64,000 nt of DNA from Pollutiaquabacter aromativorans (GTDB lineage: Bacteria; Bacteroidota; Bacteroidia; AKYH767-A; 2013-40CM-41-45): NCBI GenBank assembly GCA_049177215.1, contig CP185379.1, forward strand, positions 1,054,001-1,118,000, read 5' to 3'. A model generated the notes under the pieces. The model saw only the letters and a list, made by a program, of their open reading frames with translations, was not told the origin of the DNA and ran no database searches. A program made the translations under genes and the position numbers. Shown piece by piece: positions 1 to 9,826 of the stretch (position 1 is its first letter; each line of letters opens with the position of its first letter).

Positions 1-289
1 CAGAATTTTTGGCTCAAAGTGTAAATGCGGACTTTGGCCGCGTTCGTCTAATTTAATCGGATGGGGAGGGGGAGAGTTCCCGCAATATCTACAGGTGATT
101 GCAGCTGTAAGACATTGAAAGAAAAGAGGACAATTGACCGTCGAGGCCCGGTATTTCGACGGATTTGAACGGGCATCCGCATTTCCGGAAAAACAAATCG
201 TATCGGTTTTTGCCGCTGGGCCGGACGAATTCCGATAGTTTGAAAAATACTTACAGCCTTGAACAACCCATTCGTTCGCGTGTTTTCCG
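1..289. other. Left-edge stretch without a supported gene
   Basis: Nothing convincing is encoded here. Short open frames exist on both strands (48-305 minus, 165-428 plus) but their translations show no recognisable domain, signal peptide or sensible composition, and one runs into the next gene in the wrong frame. The last part is the upstream region of the homogentisate dioxygenase gene. No repeats or RNA gene were seen. Confidence 0.5.
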
Positions 290-297
290 TAAATTTG
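290..297 (+). promoter_or_regulatory. Candidate Bacteroidota -7 promoter element for hmgA
   Basis: TAAATTTG is an exact match to the TAnnTTTG element used by the primary sigma factor of Bacteroidota. It lies 18 nt before the ATG at 316. I see no well-spaced TTG -33 element, so only the -7 half supports it. Confidence 0.5.
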
Positions 298-315
298 AAT
301 TCCACTTAGCACGCT

Positions 316-1473
316 ATGCCCCAGTATCATCAGTTGGGTCAGTTACCACCCAAGCGCCATACCCAATTCCGGAAGCCGGATGGCTCCCTGTATGCCGAAG
401 AGCTTGTATCCACTCACGGCTTCTCTAACGTCTATTCACTCATCTACCATTGTCACCCTCCCACGATGATCAAGGAGTTGGGTGAACCATGGTCGGTTGA
501 ACCCAAACTGGCGTTCAAGCGATCCCTCAAACACCAGAGCTTCGAAGGCTTTCATGTGGAGCCGAAGGATGATTTCATCGAAAGCCGGGTGCCGGTTTTG
601 GTGAACGATGATTTGTACATCACACTGGCCGCTCCCCGCAAGTCGATGTCCGACTACTTCTATAAGAACGCCGATGCCGACGAGGTGATCTTTATCCACG
701 AAGGAAGCGGTAAGATGAAATCGATCTACGGATCGCTTTCGTTTCGATACGGAGATTATATCGTGATTCCGCGTGGTACCATCTACCAACTGGAATTTGA
801 CGGCCCGGATAACCGTCTGTTCATCGTCGAGTCGTTCTCGGCGGTGGAGACTTGTAAACGTTACCGGAACACCTACGGTCAACTCGAGGAACACGCTCCG
901 TATTGCGAGCGGGATATACGGCGCCCGGTGGAGCTGAAAACCTTCGATCAAACCGGCGATTTTAAGATCCTGATCCGGAAGCAGGGACTCATCTACCCCT
1001 ATATATATGCCACCCACCCGTTCGATGCGATCGGATGGGACGGTAACCATTATCCCTGGATACTTTCGATCCATGACTTCGAACCGCTGACCGGCCGGGT
1101 CCACCTGCCACCTCCCATTCATCAGACGTTCGAGGCGCATAATTATGTGATCTGTTCATTCGTTCCGCGTTTATACGATTATCATCCGCAGGCGATCGTA
1201 GTACCGTATAACCACAGCAATGTGGATTCCGATGAGGTTCTTTATTATGTCGATGGCGATTTCATGAGCCGGAAATCCGTAACGAGAGGCATGATCACAC
1301 TGCATCCGGCCGGAATTCCGCATGGACCGCATCCCGGAACGGTTGAAAGAAGCATCGGAAAAAAGGAAACCCATGAGTTGGCGGTGATGGTCGACACCTT
1401 CCGTCCGTTATGGGTTACCGAAGAGGCGGTTCGCATCATGAACCCGGACTATTTCCGCTCCTGGTTGTCATAG
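316..1473 (+). CDS. hmgA: Homogentisate 1,2-dioxygenase
   Basis: Protein of 385 residues in the homogentisate dioxygenase (cupin) family. The enzyme opens the aromatic ring of homogentisate with an Fe(II) centre to give maleylacetoacetate in cytosolic tyrosine and phenylalanine breakdown. Family hallmarks visible: a central cupin stretch with FIHEGSG and RYGDYIVIPRGTIYQLEFDG, and a C-terminal half with HPFDAIGWDGNHYPW, DEVLYYVDGDF and TLHPAGIPHGPHPG, where the iron-binding His and Glu residues of the family lie. The length is a little short of the roughly 430-residue proteobacterial enzymes, as is usual for the shorter bacterial forms. The ATG at 316 follows a -7 element. The next gene is unrelated, so other tyrosine-catabolic genes must be elsewhere. 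Confidence 0.93.
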   Translation: MPQYHQLGQLPPKRHTQFRKPDGSLYAEELVSTHGFSNVYSLIYHCHPPTMIKELGEPWSVEPKLAFKRSLKHQSFEGFHVEPKDDFIESRVPVLVNDDLYITLAAPRKSMSDYFYKNADADEVIFIHEGSGKMKSIYGSLSFRYGDYIVIPRGTIYQLEFDGPDNRLFIVESFSAVETCKRYRNTYGQLEEHAPYCERDIRRPVELKTFDQTGDFKILIRKQGLIYPYIYATHPFDAIGWDGNHYPWILSIHDFEPLTGRVHLPPPIHQTFEAHNYVICSFVPRLYDYHPQAIVVPYNHSNVDSDEVLYYVDGDFMSRKSVTRGMITLHPAGIPHGPHPGTVERSIGKKETHELAVMVDTFRPLWVTEEAVRIMNPDYFRSWLS

Positions 1474-1488
1474 GGAAGTGTAAGATTT

Positions 1489-1507
1489 CAGCCCTTATTT
1501 CGGGCTG
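1489..1507 (+). terminator. Weak hairpin after hmgA
   Basis: CAGCCC and GGGCTG form a 6-bp stem with a 7-nt loop, 16 nt after the hmgA stop. There is no immediate T-run (a T-rich stretch comes about 10 nt later), so termination is only a possibility. Confidence 0.35.
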
Positions 1508-1581
1508 TTAAGCATAGTTTTTCCCAACTCACCTCCTCCGGGGACGTATCTTCTGTGGCCGGCAATTGCCGGATCGTGACG

Positions 1582-4500
1582 ATGCGTCGAAGGCTGCTTT
1601 ATCTTTTATTGCTCTTCGGAGCGACACTCCTGCAATGGACGGAACGCGCAGGTGCTGTTGCCTTACCGTATGCGACCGATTTCACTTCTGATACACTGTG
1701 GACGGCGTCTTCCGATCAGGGAAGTGCATGGGAACTCGGCACTCCGGCCTATGGTATTACTACCGGTGCTCATTCTCCCGCAGAAGCCTGGGATGTCGCC
1801 CTGAATTCAGCGGTTATCGACGGTACGGTTTGCTACCTGTACTCTCCGGCCTTTGACTTCAATCAGGATCTGAATTGCCGCTTGAGTTTTTGGCAGAACC
1901 GGTCGTGTGAGGATTATTTCGACGGCTTCCGAATCGACTATTCGCTCGATGGTTCTACCTGGCTGGTCCTCGGTCTATCCGGCGATGCCAACGGCAAGAA
2001 CTGGTTTACGCGCAACAATATTGAAGCTTCAGGATTACCCGCCTGGTCAGGGGATTCACACGGATGGCAGAAATCGGAGTATCGGCTGTCGCTGCTCAAC
2101 AACTACATCGGCAGTGTGCGGTTCCGGTTCGTTTTCACCTCAAACGATTCTGTTCCAAGCGCCGGTTGCTCCATAGATGACTTCTCGATAGAACAAGCTT
2201 CCGCGTACGATGTCGAACTGCGGGACCTGTTACGACCTGACCGGTATGTCGTCGCCGGCGTAGCGGATAGCATCCAGGCGATTGTTCGGAATGTCGGGGC
2301 TTCTTCGATCAACAATGTCTTAATCGACTTCACGACCGATGGAGTCATGCTCTTCTCAGAGAATATCAATATCACCCTGGGGCCATCAGAGGAAGATACC
2401 ATCACTTTGCAATGGCACTATACACCGCCGGCTGGAGATTTTTACCTGAGTTGCTTTCTTTCTAATCCTTCCGATGGCGATCGGTCCAATGATACTTTAA
2501 ATTGTTCGCTTCGGGGACTCGCACGGATGCAATTGCCTTTTGCCGACGAATTCATGGCAAGCCCGGATGACTGGGCTACCGATCCGGGTTCCACCTGGAC
2601 GTTGGTTCCGGATTCTTCGGGTGCTTCTTCCTTTCATTGGGATGATAGTCCCGGTGGAGATTATCTCACCCATACGGATGCCAGTTTGTATTCCCCCTTT
2701 ATCCAATGGAACGGAGAGCGAAATGTACGATGTAGCTTTTTGCAGCAATGTGAAACCGAATCTGGATACGACGGATTTCGGCTTGAATATACCCTGGATG
2801 GTGGCCTGAACTGGCTGCCGGTCGGTCAGCCCGGCGATGAGAATACCGAAAACTGGTACGATCATGCCGCTTTGTCTGCATTCCAGGCAGGACCGGGATG
2901 GTCTGGACTCCTGCCTGAATGGAGGAACAGTCGTTGTCTGCTTTCAGCGCTCGATGGTTGGGTTGGCCTGGTGCAATTCCGGTTTCATTTGTCAACGGAT
3001 GGAAGTAACGTGGCTTCGGGCGTGCGGATCGATGACTTTCGTTTGGAACCTGCTCCGGGAATAGATTTGTCCATCAATGACGTCTCCGTCAGCCATCGTT
3101 TCGCGGCGGCTGCGTTCCCGGATTCCATACACATCCGGATCCGGAATACCGGCTCCACCGATTTGCAGGATCCTGTCGTTCAACTCGAACTCGGTACGTT
3201 GGTCAGGAGCTTCCAGTATTCTGGCGTACTGCAACCGGGCGCTGCCGCTGACTGGACGATCGACACGATTGGACTTCCGGAAGGTCCGTCGGAGTTGACG
3301 ATACAATCCGCTGTGCCCTCCGACGGAGACAACCTGAATGATTCCCGTTCACTTCAACTCTTCGGTATCCCGACCCGCACCTTGCCGTTCACGGACGATT
3401 TGGAATCTGCCATCTTGTTTGCCGATACTTCCGAAAACTGGTCTCTGGGTAAGCCGGCTTTTTCCAGTGAGACCAGTGCGGCTTCCGGTATGAATGCCTG
3501 GAATCTGCCTGGAAGCGGTTCCTACCCGGATCGAGTGACTGCTGTCTTGTACACACCGTATTTCGATCTGCGGGGATGGTACAATCCACGTTTGAAGTTC
3601 AATCATTGGTTCAATACCCAAAGCGGAGCGGACGGCGGTCGGGTAGAGGTTTCGGTGGATAGTGGAATGACCTGGTCCACGCTCGGTCAGCGAAACGACC
3701 CGCTCGGGATCAATTGGTACAATACTGCGGCATTGGCTTCCAGCGGACAGCCGGGATGGAGCGGCGGTTCCGGCGCCTGGGGAGAAAGTGTGTATTGGAT
3801 GCCGGCTTACTCGAATGCCCAGACACTCGTCCAGTTCCGGTTCATCTTTCAATCGGATGACTCAGTGGCAGTCGACGGCTGGTCGATCGATGACATTCGA
3901 CTCGAGGCATCGCCGGCACATTCCGTTTCACCGGAAGCGGTGAACGGGTTGCCGGATCCGATCAATCCCGTATTGCCGGCTGCTCTGCAATGCCGAGTCC
4001 GGAATTCGGGCGCCTTGCCGGTAAGTGAATTTGATCTTCGCGTGTTGATCGACGATTCACTCTTCCATCAACAACACTGCACCTTGCCCACACCGATCGG
4101 AAACGGGCAGGTGGCTACCATCCAGCTTTCATCGCTCTGGCAAGCCCCTCCCGGTGGGCATGAAGTAACCGTCATTGCATCCGCTACTTCCCCGGCAGAA
4201 GCATGGCCCGCCGATGATACCTTGAAGGTTTTCTCGGGCATCCTGGACACCAGTCTCACGTCCGTCGGCTCCACCAATTGGTGCGACGACTTCGACGGAA
4301 CCCAGGCTGCCTGGTTGAGTTTGGATCCCCTGACGCGTGCCTGGCAATACCAGTGGCAATACGGCTCGCCGGATAAACCAGGCTGGAGCGGAGCCTTCAA
4401 CGGTAACAATGCCTGGGTGACCGGCCTGCACGATTCGTATGAAGCACAAACGGAATGCGCTCTTTATACGCCGGTATTCCTTGCCGACTCCGGTCGATGT

Positions 4501-5103
4501 TACCGGTTCAGCTTTCAGCACATGTTGGAAACGGAACAATTCCAGGACGGAGGAACGGTGGAGTACAGTCTTGATCGCGGTTGGACCTGGCAGACCCTGG
4601 GCGCCGCCGGTGATCCGGGCTGGTTCAATGCCGGCTATATAACCGGACTTGGATTGCCTCCCGTCGCAGGATTCACTGGTTCAGTTGCGCAATGGACACC
4701 GGCCAGTCACGACCTGGTGCTGGATGAACCATCGGAAATCGTCTTCCGTTTCCGTTTCGGTTCTGATGCTTCGATTCAAATGAACGGTTGGGCGATCGAT
4801 CAGGTGTGTTTCAGCCCCGTTGCTACCTGTACGATCGGTCTCGATGAGCCGAATTTCGATGACATCGTATCAGGACCCTATCCGAATCCTGCGACCACGA
4901 GCGCAAGCCTCGTCTTCCGTCAAGGCATCGGACGGTGTTCGGTGCAGTTGACGGATGTTCGCGGTCAGGTTTTGTCGCTTCCGCATGCGCAGGAAAGCCC
5001 TGATCGGATCGATCTTCCGCTGACCGGTTTGTCTCCTGGTATTTATATCATTTCCGTGGATGTTGACGGAAGGCGCCTTTACCGCCGTCTGATCGTCCAA
5101 TAA
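1582..5103 (+). CDS. Large T9SS-secreted multidomain protein (type A sorting domain)
   Basis: The ATG at 1582 (1173 residues) is preferred over the upstream GTG at 1555 because it begins directly with a signal peptide, MRRRLLYLLLLFGATLL, ending near residue 30. The body holds four similar beta-rich modules of about 190 residues (each with a DGFRIDYSLDG- or DGGRVEVSVDSG-type strand, a WSG segment and a closing VRIDDF or WSIDDI motif). They alternate with about 100-residue CARDB-like linkers (DLSINDVSV, IRNTGS, NPSDGDRSND). The module style resembles MAM/jelly-roll units of secreted Bacteroidota proteins. The last 70 residues (GPYPNPATTSASLVF, LTDVRGQVL, LSPGIYIISVDVDGRRLYRRLIVQ) are a type A T9SS sorting domain, so the protein should cross the outer membrane and be surface-attached or released. 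No catalytic residues are recognisable; adhesion is an inference. Confidence 0.85.
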   Translation: MRRRLLYLLLLFGATLLQWTERAGAVALPYATDFTSDTLWTASSDQGSAWELGTPAYGITTGAHSPAEAWDVALNSAVIDGTVCYLYSPAFDFNQDLNCRLSFWQNRSCEDYFDGFRIDYSLDGSTWLVLGLSGDANGKNWFTRNNIEASGLPAWSGDSHGWQKSEYRLSLLNNYIGSVRFRFVFTSNDSVPSAGCSIDDFSIEQASAYDVELRDLLRPDRYVVAGVADSIQAIVRNVGASSINNVLIDFTTDGVMLFSENINITLGPSEEDTITLQWHYTPPAGDFYLSCFLSNPSDGDRSNDTLNCSLRGLARMQLPFADEFMASPDDWATDPGSTWTLVPDSSGASSFHWDDSPGGDYLTHTDASLYSPFIQWNGERNVRCSFLQQCETESGYDGFRLEYTLDGGLNWLPVGQPGDENTENWYDHAALSAFQAGPGWSGLLPEWRNSRCLLSALDGWVGLVQFRFHLSTDGSNVASGVRIDDFRLEPAPGIDLSINDVSVSHRFAAAAFPDSIHIRIRNTGSTDLQDPVVQLELGTLVRSFQYSGVLQPGAAADWTIDTIGLPEGPSELTIQSAVPSDGDNLNDSRSLQLFGIPTRTLPFTDDLESAILFADTSENWSLGKPAFSSETSAASGMNAWNLPGSGSYPDRVTAVLYTPYFDLRGWYNPRLKFNHWFNTQSGADGGRVEVSVDSGMTWSTLGQRNDPLGINWYNTAALASSGQPGWSGGSGAWGESVYWMPAYSNAQTLVQFRFIFQSDDSVAVDGWSIDDIRLEASPAHSVSPEAVNGLPDPINPVLPAALQCRVRNSGALPVSEFDLRVLIDDSLFHQQHCTLPTPIGNGQVATIQLSSLWQAPPGGHEVTVIASATSPAEAWPADDTLKVFSGILDTSLTSVGSTNWCDDFDGTQAAWLSLDPLTRAWQYQWQYGSPDKPGWSGAFNGNNAWVTGLHDSYEAQTECALYTPVFLADSGRCYRFSFQHMLETEQFQDGGTVEYSLDRGWTWQTLGAAGDPGWFNAGYITGLGLPPVAGFTGSVAQWTPASHDLVLDEPSEIVFRFRFGSDASIQMNGWAIDQVCFSPVATCTIGLDEPNFDDIVSGPYPNPATTSASLVFRQGIGRCSVQLTDVRGQVLSLPHAQESPDRIDLPLTGLSPGIYIISVDVDGRRLYRRLIVQ

Positions 5104-5109
5104 GCAATC

Positions 5110-5149
5110 GACCCGACTGACATTGTCAATGGACAAGTTCAATCGGGTC
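5110..5149. terminator. Inverted repeat between convergent genes
   Basis: GACCCGA (5110-5116) pairs with TCGGGTC (5143-5149), and TTGTC (5123-5127) with GACAA (5132-5136), giving a two-tier hairpin between two convergent genes. T-rich sequence follows on the plus strand. A bidirectional terminator is the simplest reading. Confidence 0.45.
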
Positions 5150-5176
5150 AATGGTTGGTTTTAAGGAAGTGTGTAA

Positions 5177-6445
5177 TCAGTACAACACAAACTTGTCGGT
5201 AAGCGTATGCACTTTTTTCAGGACGCTGCCCAGCTTCGTTTCGTTATCATGATTCATCAACGCCTCGTCAATCAATTGTACGATGCGCACGGCGTCTTTT
5301 TCTTTGATGCCGCGGGTGGTCATGGCCGGGGTGCCGATCCGGATGCCGGATGTGACAAAGGGTGACTTGTCGTCGAAGGGCACCATGTTCTTGTTAACCG
5401 TGATGCTGACTTTGCCAAGTACCTGTTCCGCCAGCTTCCCGGTCAGATCCTTGCTGCGCAGGTCGATCAGCATGCTGTGATTATCGGTGCCGCCGGAGAT
5501 CACCTTGTAGCCGAGTTCCATGAACGTATGCGACATGGCTTGCGCGTTCTTCACGACTTGCACGCAATACTTCAGGTAATCGTCTTGAAGGTCTTCGCCG
5601 AAGGCGACTGCTTTGCCGGCGATAACGTGCTCGAGTGGTCCGCCCTGTGTGCCGGGGAAAACGGCTCCGTCGAGTACCGCACTCATCATTTTGGTCTCGC
5701 CTTTGGGAGTCTTCTGACCCCAGGGGTTTTCGAAATCCTGTCCCATCATGATCATACCGCCCCGTGGGCCGCGCAGGGTCTTGTGCGTAGTGGTAGTAAC
5801 GATATGGCAATGCGGCAACGGATCACGTAACAATCCGCGGGCGATGAGACCGGCGGGGTGAGAGATGTCGGCGAGCAACAAGGCTCCGACTTCATCCGCG
5901 AGGCGGCGCATGAATTCATAATCCCAGTCGCGCGAGTAGGAGGATGCGCCTGCGATGATCAGTTTGGGACGTTCGGCCAGCGCGACCTTTTTCATTTCAT
6001 CGTAATCGACCCGGCCGGTATCGGGATGAACGCCGTAGTGTACGGCACGGTAGATCTTGCCGGAAAAGTTCACCGGCGATCCATGCGTCAGGTGACCACC
6101 ATGACTAAGATTGAAACCGAGGATGGTATCACCCGGTTGAATAACGCCCAACATGACCGCGGCGTTGGCCTGAGCGCCGGAATGCGGTTGTACATTGACC
6201 CATGCCGCGTTGAACAAGGTCTTGGCCCGGTCAATGGCCAGTTGTTCTACCTGGTCGACGACTTCGCAGCCGCCGTAGTAACGGCGGCCGGGATAGCCTT
6301 CGGCATATTTGTTCGTCAGGCACGAACCCATGGCGGCCATGACCTGTTTACTTGTAAAATTTTCGGAGGCGATGAGCTCGATTCCCTGCTGCTGCCGTTT
6401 TTTTTCTTTCGCGATGAGCGCGAAGAGTTCTTTGTCTTTTTCCAT
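5177..6445 (-). CDS. glyA: Serine hydroxymethyltransferase
   Basis: Protein of 422 residues. It interconverts serine and glycine with tetrahydrofolate, using pyridoxal phosphate, and supplies one-carbon units in the cytosol. The PLP lysine is K222 in VTTTTHKTLRGPRGG; the PLP-contacting ADISHPAGL and the substrate-site GIELIASENF and YAEGYPGRRYYGG motifs are present. Length and motif order are normal for GlyA. It lies 39 bp downstream of the nucleotidyltransferase gene on the same strand and probably shares its transcript. No internal defects seen. Confidence 0.97.
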   Translation of the reverse strand: MEKDKELFALIAKEKKRQQQGIELIASENFTSKQVMAAMGSCLTNKYAEGYPGRRYYGGCEVVDQVEQLAIDRAKTLFNAAWVNVQPHSGAQANAAVMLGVIQPGDTILGFNLSHGGHLTHGSPVNFSGKIYRAVHYGVHPDTGRVDYDEMKKVALAERPKLIIAGASSYSRDWDYEFMRRLADEVGALLLADISHPAGLIARGLLRDPLPHCHIVTTTTHKTLRGPRGGMIMMGQDFENPWGQKTPKGETKMMSAVLDGAVFPGTQGGPLEHVIAGKAVAFGEDLQDDYLKYCVQVVKNAQAMSHTFMELGYKVISGGTDNHSMLIDLRSKDLTGKLAEQVLGKVSITVNKNMVPFDDKSPFVTSGIRIGTPAMTTRGIKEKDAVRIVQLIDEALMNHDNETKLGSVLKKVHTLTDKFVLY

Positions 6446-6484
6446 AAGTGGATCGTCTCGAAGACGATTGCGTAGTTGTCTGGA

Positions 6485-7474
6485 TTATCCGAAATCGATC
6501 TCGGTACTGTCGCCGAGATTGAGCGACTGGCTCAATCCGTGTAGCGAGGAATCGCTGCCGATCACCGAATGATGAAGGACCGCATTCCGGATCTCACTGT
6601 AAGAGCCAATGATCGATTCCTTTACAATCGAGTAGTGGACGATCGTATGATCGCCGATCGACACGTTGGGTCCGATGATTGAATTGCTGATGCGACAATG
6701 TTCCGAGATGCTGACCGGGGGAATGATGATGGTGTTCGGAAATTGATACTGATGGGCCGGTATTACTTTTTTAAGCAGCACGGCATTGGTCTCCAGCAGG
6801 CTTTCCTTGCTGCCGCAGTCGTACCAGTTCTCGACCGGAAAGGTTCTGATCTTCGCGCCATTGCGAATCATGACTTCAATACCATCGGTCAGATGATATT
6901 CACCCTGCGTCCGCTGGTTGCGGTTGATGATCTCGTCGAGTGCCTGGATGAGTTCCTGCGACTCCCGGATCTTGTACAGCCCGACCAATGCCAGGTTGGA
7001 TTTCGGGATAGGCGGTTTCTCCACGACATGGCGGATGAATCCGTCTTCATCAAGTTCGGCAACACCAAAGGTCCGCGGATCGTCGACCCGCTTGACTGCA
7101 AGGGCAGAGGTTTCTGAGGAAAGCACCTCCCGCAGGTTCACATCGAAGATCGTATCACCAAGTGCAATGACGAGTTCGTCGCCTGGGTTTACCAGGTGAC
7201 GGGCGAGCCAAACCGCATGGCCGGTTCCTTCCCGGGGTTCCTGGATGATGAAATGCTTGATGATGCCGGGATAATTGGAGCGGATGTATTCTTCCACCTT
7301 ATCACCCAGATAGCCTACAATGAAAATGAACTCCCGCATACCCGCTTCGATCAGATTGTCGACGATGTGGGAAAGGATCGGCTTGCCGGCTACGGGTACC
7401 AGCGCTTTCGGTTGCGTATGCGTATGCGGTCGCAACTTACTTCCGATACCGGCAACGGGAATGAGTACTTTCAT
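6485..7474 (-). CDS. Sugar-1-phosphate nucleotidyltransferase
   Basis: Protein of 329 residues. The N-terminal 230 residues are a nucleotidyltransferase domain: the activation loop is degenerate (MKVLIPVAGIGSKLRPHTHTQPKALVPVAGKP, where most relatives have a GxGTRL loop), followed by GTGHAVWLA, a GDTIFD metal-binding segment and VGLYKI. The C-terminal part has hexapeptide-like isoleucine-rich turns (HCRISNSIIGPNVSIGDHTIV), pointing to a left-handed beta-helix. The family joins NTPs to sugar 1-phosphates to make nucleotide sugars (dTDP-glucose, UDP-glucose or GDP-mannose types); the substrate cannot be told from sequence. Upstream of glyA in an apparent two-gene unit. Confidence 0.85.
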   Translation of the reverse strand: MKVLIPVAGIGSKLRPHTHTQPKALVPVAGKPILSHIVDNLIEAGMREFIFIVGYLGDKVEEYIRSNYPGIIKHFIIQEPREGTGHAVWLARHLVNPGDELVIALGDTIFDVNLREVLSSETSALAVKRVDDPRTFGVAELDEDGFIRHVVEKPPIPKSNLALVGLYKIRESQELIQALDEIINRNQRTQGEYHLTDGIEVMIRNGAKIRTFPVENWYDCGSKESLLETNAVLLKKVIPAHQYQFPNTIIIPPVSISEHCRISNSIIGPNVSIGDHTIVHYSIVKESIIGSYSEIRNAVLHHSVIGSDSSLHGLSQSLNLGDSTEIDFG

Positions 7475-7569
7475 TGGTCAATCTTAATCCGAACAGGATG
7501 ATTCAGGTTCCACCAACAGATTGTTGATGGCTGGGCTGTCGGGGCCTGATTCCGGGGGATAAAAGTAAG

Positions 7570-7577
7570 TACTTTTG
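7570..7577 (+). promoter_or_regulatory. Candidate -7 promoter element
   Basis: TACTTTTG matches TAnnTTTG and lies 42 nt before the ATG at 7620. It would drive the flavoenzyme gene and the two M16 peptidase genes behind it, divergently from the nucleotidyltransferase gene. Confidence 0.5.
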
Positions 7578-7619
7578 ACTCCTTCCTCCCGGGAAAGTTG
7601 CCCCGGATGTTAAACCCGT

Positions 7620-8570
7620 ATGTTCAAAAACAGGATTACAGAACTATTTGGAATTCAATATCCCATCATCCAGGCGGGTATGATCTGGTGCAGCGGTTGG
7701 CAACTTGCAGCCGCGGTCAGCCAGGCCGGTGGACTCGGGATCATCGGAGCGGGTTCCATGTATCCCGAGATTCTGCGCGAGAACATCCGGAAATGCAAGG
7801 CGGCAACGGATCGCCCGTTCGGAGTGAATGTTCCCCTGCTTTACCCGAACATCGAGGAGCACATGAACATTATCCGTGAAGAACGTGTTCCGGTAGTATT
7901 CACCTCTGCTGGTAATCCGAAAACCTGGACGACATTCCTGAAAGAAGGGGGAGCCAAGGTGGTACACGTTATCGCCAATACCAAGTTCGCACGGAAGTGC
8001 GAAGAAGCAGGTGTCGACGCCCTCGTTGCCGAAGGTTTTGAAGCCGGCGGACACAACGGCAGGGAAGAAACCACCACCCTGGTCCTGATCCCGATGATCC
8101 GAAAGGCAACAGCATTGCCCTTGATCGCGGCCGGCGGGATTGCCGATGGTGAAGGCATGATGGCCTGTTTTGCACTGGGAGCTGAAGGCGTTCAAATGGG
8201 AACCCGGTTTGTGGCTTCGGTTGAGTCGTCGGGACATGCTGCCTTCAAAGAGGCGCTCATTCATTCATCCGAAGGCGACACTAAATTGATGTTGAAACAA
8301 CTGACCCCTGTTCGCCTGTTGCGCAACAGATTCTCCGAAGCCGTCGAGGCGGCGGAAACACGGGGTGCAACTGCGGAGGAACTGAAAGAATTACTCGGTC
8401 GTGCCCGGGCGAAAAAGGGCATGTTCGAGGGTGATATGGAGGAAGGGGAACTGGAGATCGGGCAAGTGGCTGCGGCAGTCCGGTCTATTCAGCCGGCAGG
8501 CGATATTGTCCGGCAGGTATGGGAGGAGTTTCGGCAGGCACAGCGACGTATCGCTGTAATGGAAGTTTGA
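7620..8570 (+). CDS. Nitronate monooxygenase / FabK-like flavoenzyme
   Basis: TIM-barrel FMN protein of 316 residues in the 2-nitropropane dioxygenase family. Visible hallmarks: PIIQAGMIWCSGWQLAAAVSQAGGLGIIGAG at the start, GVNVPLLYP, the EGFEAGGHNG loop around residue 140, and the phosphate-binding IAAGGIADGEGMMACFALGAEGVQMGTRF segment. The family includes nitronate monooxygenases, which detoxify alkyl nitronates with FMN and oxygen, and FabK enoyl-ACP reductases, which complete fatty-acid elongation. Sequence alone does not separate these here. The gene is followed after 10 bp by the first M16 peptidase gene, so it is probably the first cistron of a three-gene operon. Confidence 0.85.
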   Translation: MFKNRITELFGIQYPIIQAGMIWCSGWQLAAAVSQAGGLGIIGAGSMYPEILRENIRKCKAATDRPFGVNVPLLYPNIEEHMNIIREERVPVVFTSAGNPKTWTTFLKEGGAKVVHVIANTKFARKCEEAGVDALVAEGFEAGGHNGREETTTLVLIPMIRKATALPLIAAGGIADGEGMMACFALGAEGVQMGTRFVASVESSGHAAFKEALIHSSEGDTKLMLKQLTPVRLLRNRFSEAVEAAETRGATAEELKELLGRARAKKGMFEGDMEEGELEIGQVAAAVRSIQPAGDIVRQVWEEFRQAQRRIAVMEV

Positions 8571-8580
8571 TAGAACGACT

Positions 8581-9822
8581 ATGATCCAGTATACACGAAA
8601 AACGTTGAATAATGGTCTGACGGTGCTCGTCCACGAGGACCCGGCCACTCCACTCGCAACGGTGAATCTCTTGTACAAAGTCGGGGCAAGGGACGAGGAT
8701 CCGAACCGGACAGGATTCGCGCACTTGTTCGAGCACCTGATGTTCGGCGGCTCGGTCAACATTCCCGATTACGACAGCCCGCTTCAATTGGCCGGAGGCG
8801 ACAACAATGCTTTCACGAATAACGATATCACCAACTACTATTGTACACTACCCGCGAACAACCTCGAAACGGCCTTTTGGCTGGAGAGTGATCGCATGCT
8901 CAGCCTGGCCTTTACGCCGAAAAGCCTGGAAGTGCAACGCAGCGTCGTGATCGAGGAATTCAAGCAACGCTACCTCAATCAACCTTATGGTGATGTCTGG
9001 CTGCTCCTGCGGCCGCTTGCCTATAAAGTGCATCCGTATCAGTGGGCAACCATCGGAAAAGAGGTGAGCCATATCGAAGAAGCTACCTTGCAGGATGTTC
9101 GGGATTTCTTCCAACGCTATTATTCACCTGACAATGCCATCCTGGTCGTTGCCGGTGGAGTAAAAGCCGACGAGGTTTTTTCGCTTGCTGATAAATGGTT
9201 TGGAACGATCGATCGGAAAATGGGTGCTCGGCATCCTTATCCTGTCGAACCGGTACAGGATACCACGCGTGAATTGTCCGTCAACCGCAAAGTTCCGTAC
9301 GATGCTTTGTATATGGCGTTTCATTGTTGCTCCCGACTGGATCCGGAATTCTATGCGCTGGACTTGTTGACCGATATCATGTCGCGTGGTAAATCGTCGC
9401 GTCTTTATAATGCGCTCGTCAAGCAACGGAAGCTTTTCAGCGAGGTCCATGCTTATGGTACCGGTGATTTCGATAAAGGCCTTGTTGTCGTCGAGGGCAA
9501 ACTGGTCAAAGGCGTGAAGATGGAAGATGCGGAAGCCGCGGTTTGGGAAGAACTGAACCGCCTGACGGCCCAGCCGGTAGAGGCAACGGAACTTGAAAAG
9601 GTAAAGAACAAGGTGGAAAGTACGCTCGAGTTTTCCGAGATGGACCTTTCCGGTCGTGCGCTCAATCTGGCCATTGCCGAGTACATGGGGGATCCGGAAC
9701 TGATCAATACGGAACTCGGACTTTATCAGGCCGTCAGCGCTGCTCAGGTGCAGCAACAGGCGCAGCAGGTATTCAACAAGAAGAACGTATCGGTTCTTCG
9801 CTACTTCTCAGAACGAAACTGA
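8581..9822 (+). CDS. M16 zinc peptidase, catalytic subunit
   Basis: Protein of 413 residues with the inverted zinc motif HxxEH as H48-L-F-E51-H52 in GFAHLFEHLMFGGS, and the third-ligand region VVIEEFKQRY near residue 127. The C-terminal domain repeats the M16 fold. No clear signal peptide is seen, so it could be cytosolic. M16 enzymes act as dimers that trap peptides in a chamber, and the partner subunit is encoded 4 bp downstream. In proteobacterial and mitochondrial counterparts one subunit carries the zinc site and the other the R/Y pair, and the two genes here match that split. Confidence 0.92.
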   Translation: MIQYTRKTLNNGLTVLVHEDPATPLATVNLLYKVGARDEDPNRTGFAHLFEHLMFGGSVNIPDYDSPLQLAGGDNNAFTNNDITNYYCTLPANNLETAFWLESDRMLSLAFTPKSLEVQRSVVIEEFKQRYLNQPYGDVWLLLRPLAYKVHPYQWATIGKEVSHIEEATLQDVRDFFQRYYSPDNAILVVAGGVKADEVFSLADKWFGTIDRKMGARHPYPVEPVQDTTRELSVNRKVPYDALYMAFHCCSRLDPEFYALDLLTDIMSRGKSSRLYNALVKQRKLFSEVHAYGTGDFDKGLVVVEGKLVKGVKMEDAEAAVWEELNRLTAQPVEATELEKVKNKVESTLEFSEMDLSGRALNLAIAEYMGDPELINTELGLYQAVSAAQVQQQAQQVFNKKNVSVLRYFSERN

Positions 9823-9826
9823 TCGT

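Noticed and set aside
1..305. Short genes at the left edge
   Set aside because: No codon-usage, domain or signal support in any frame.
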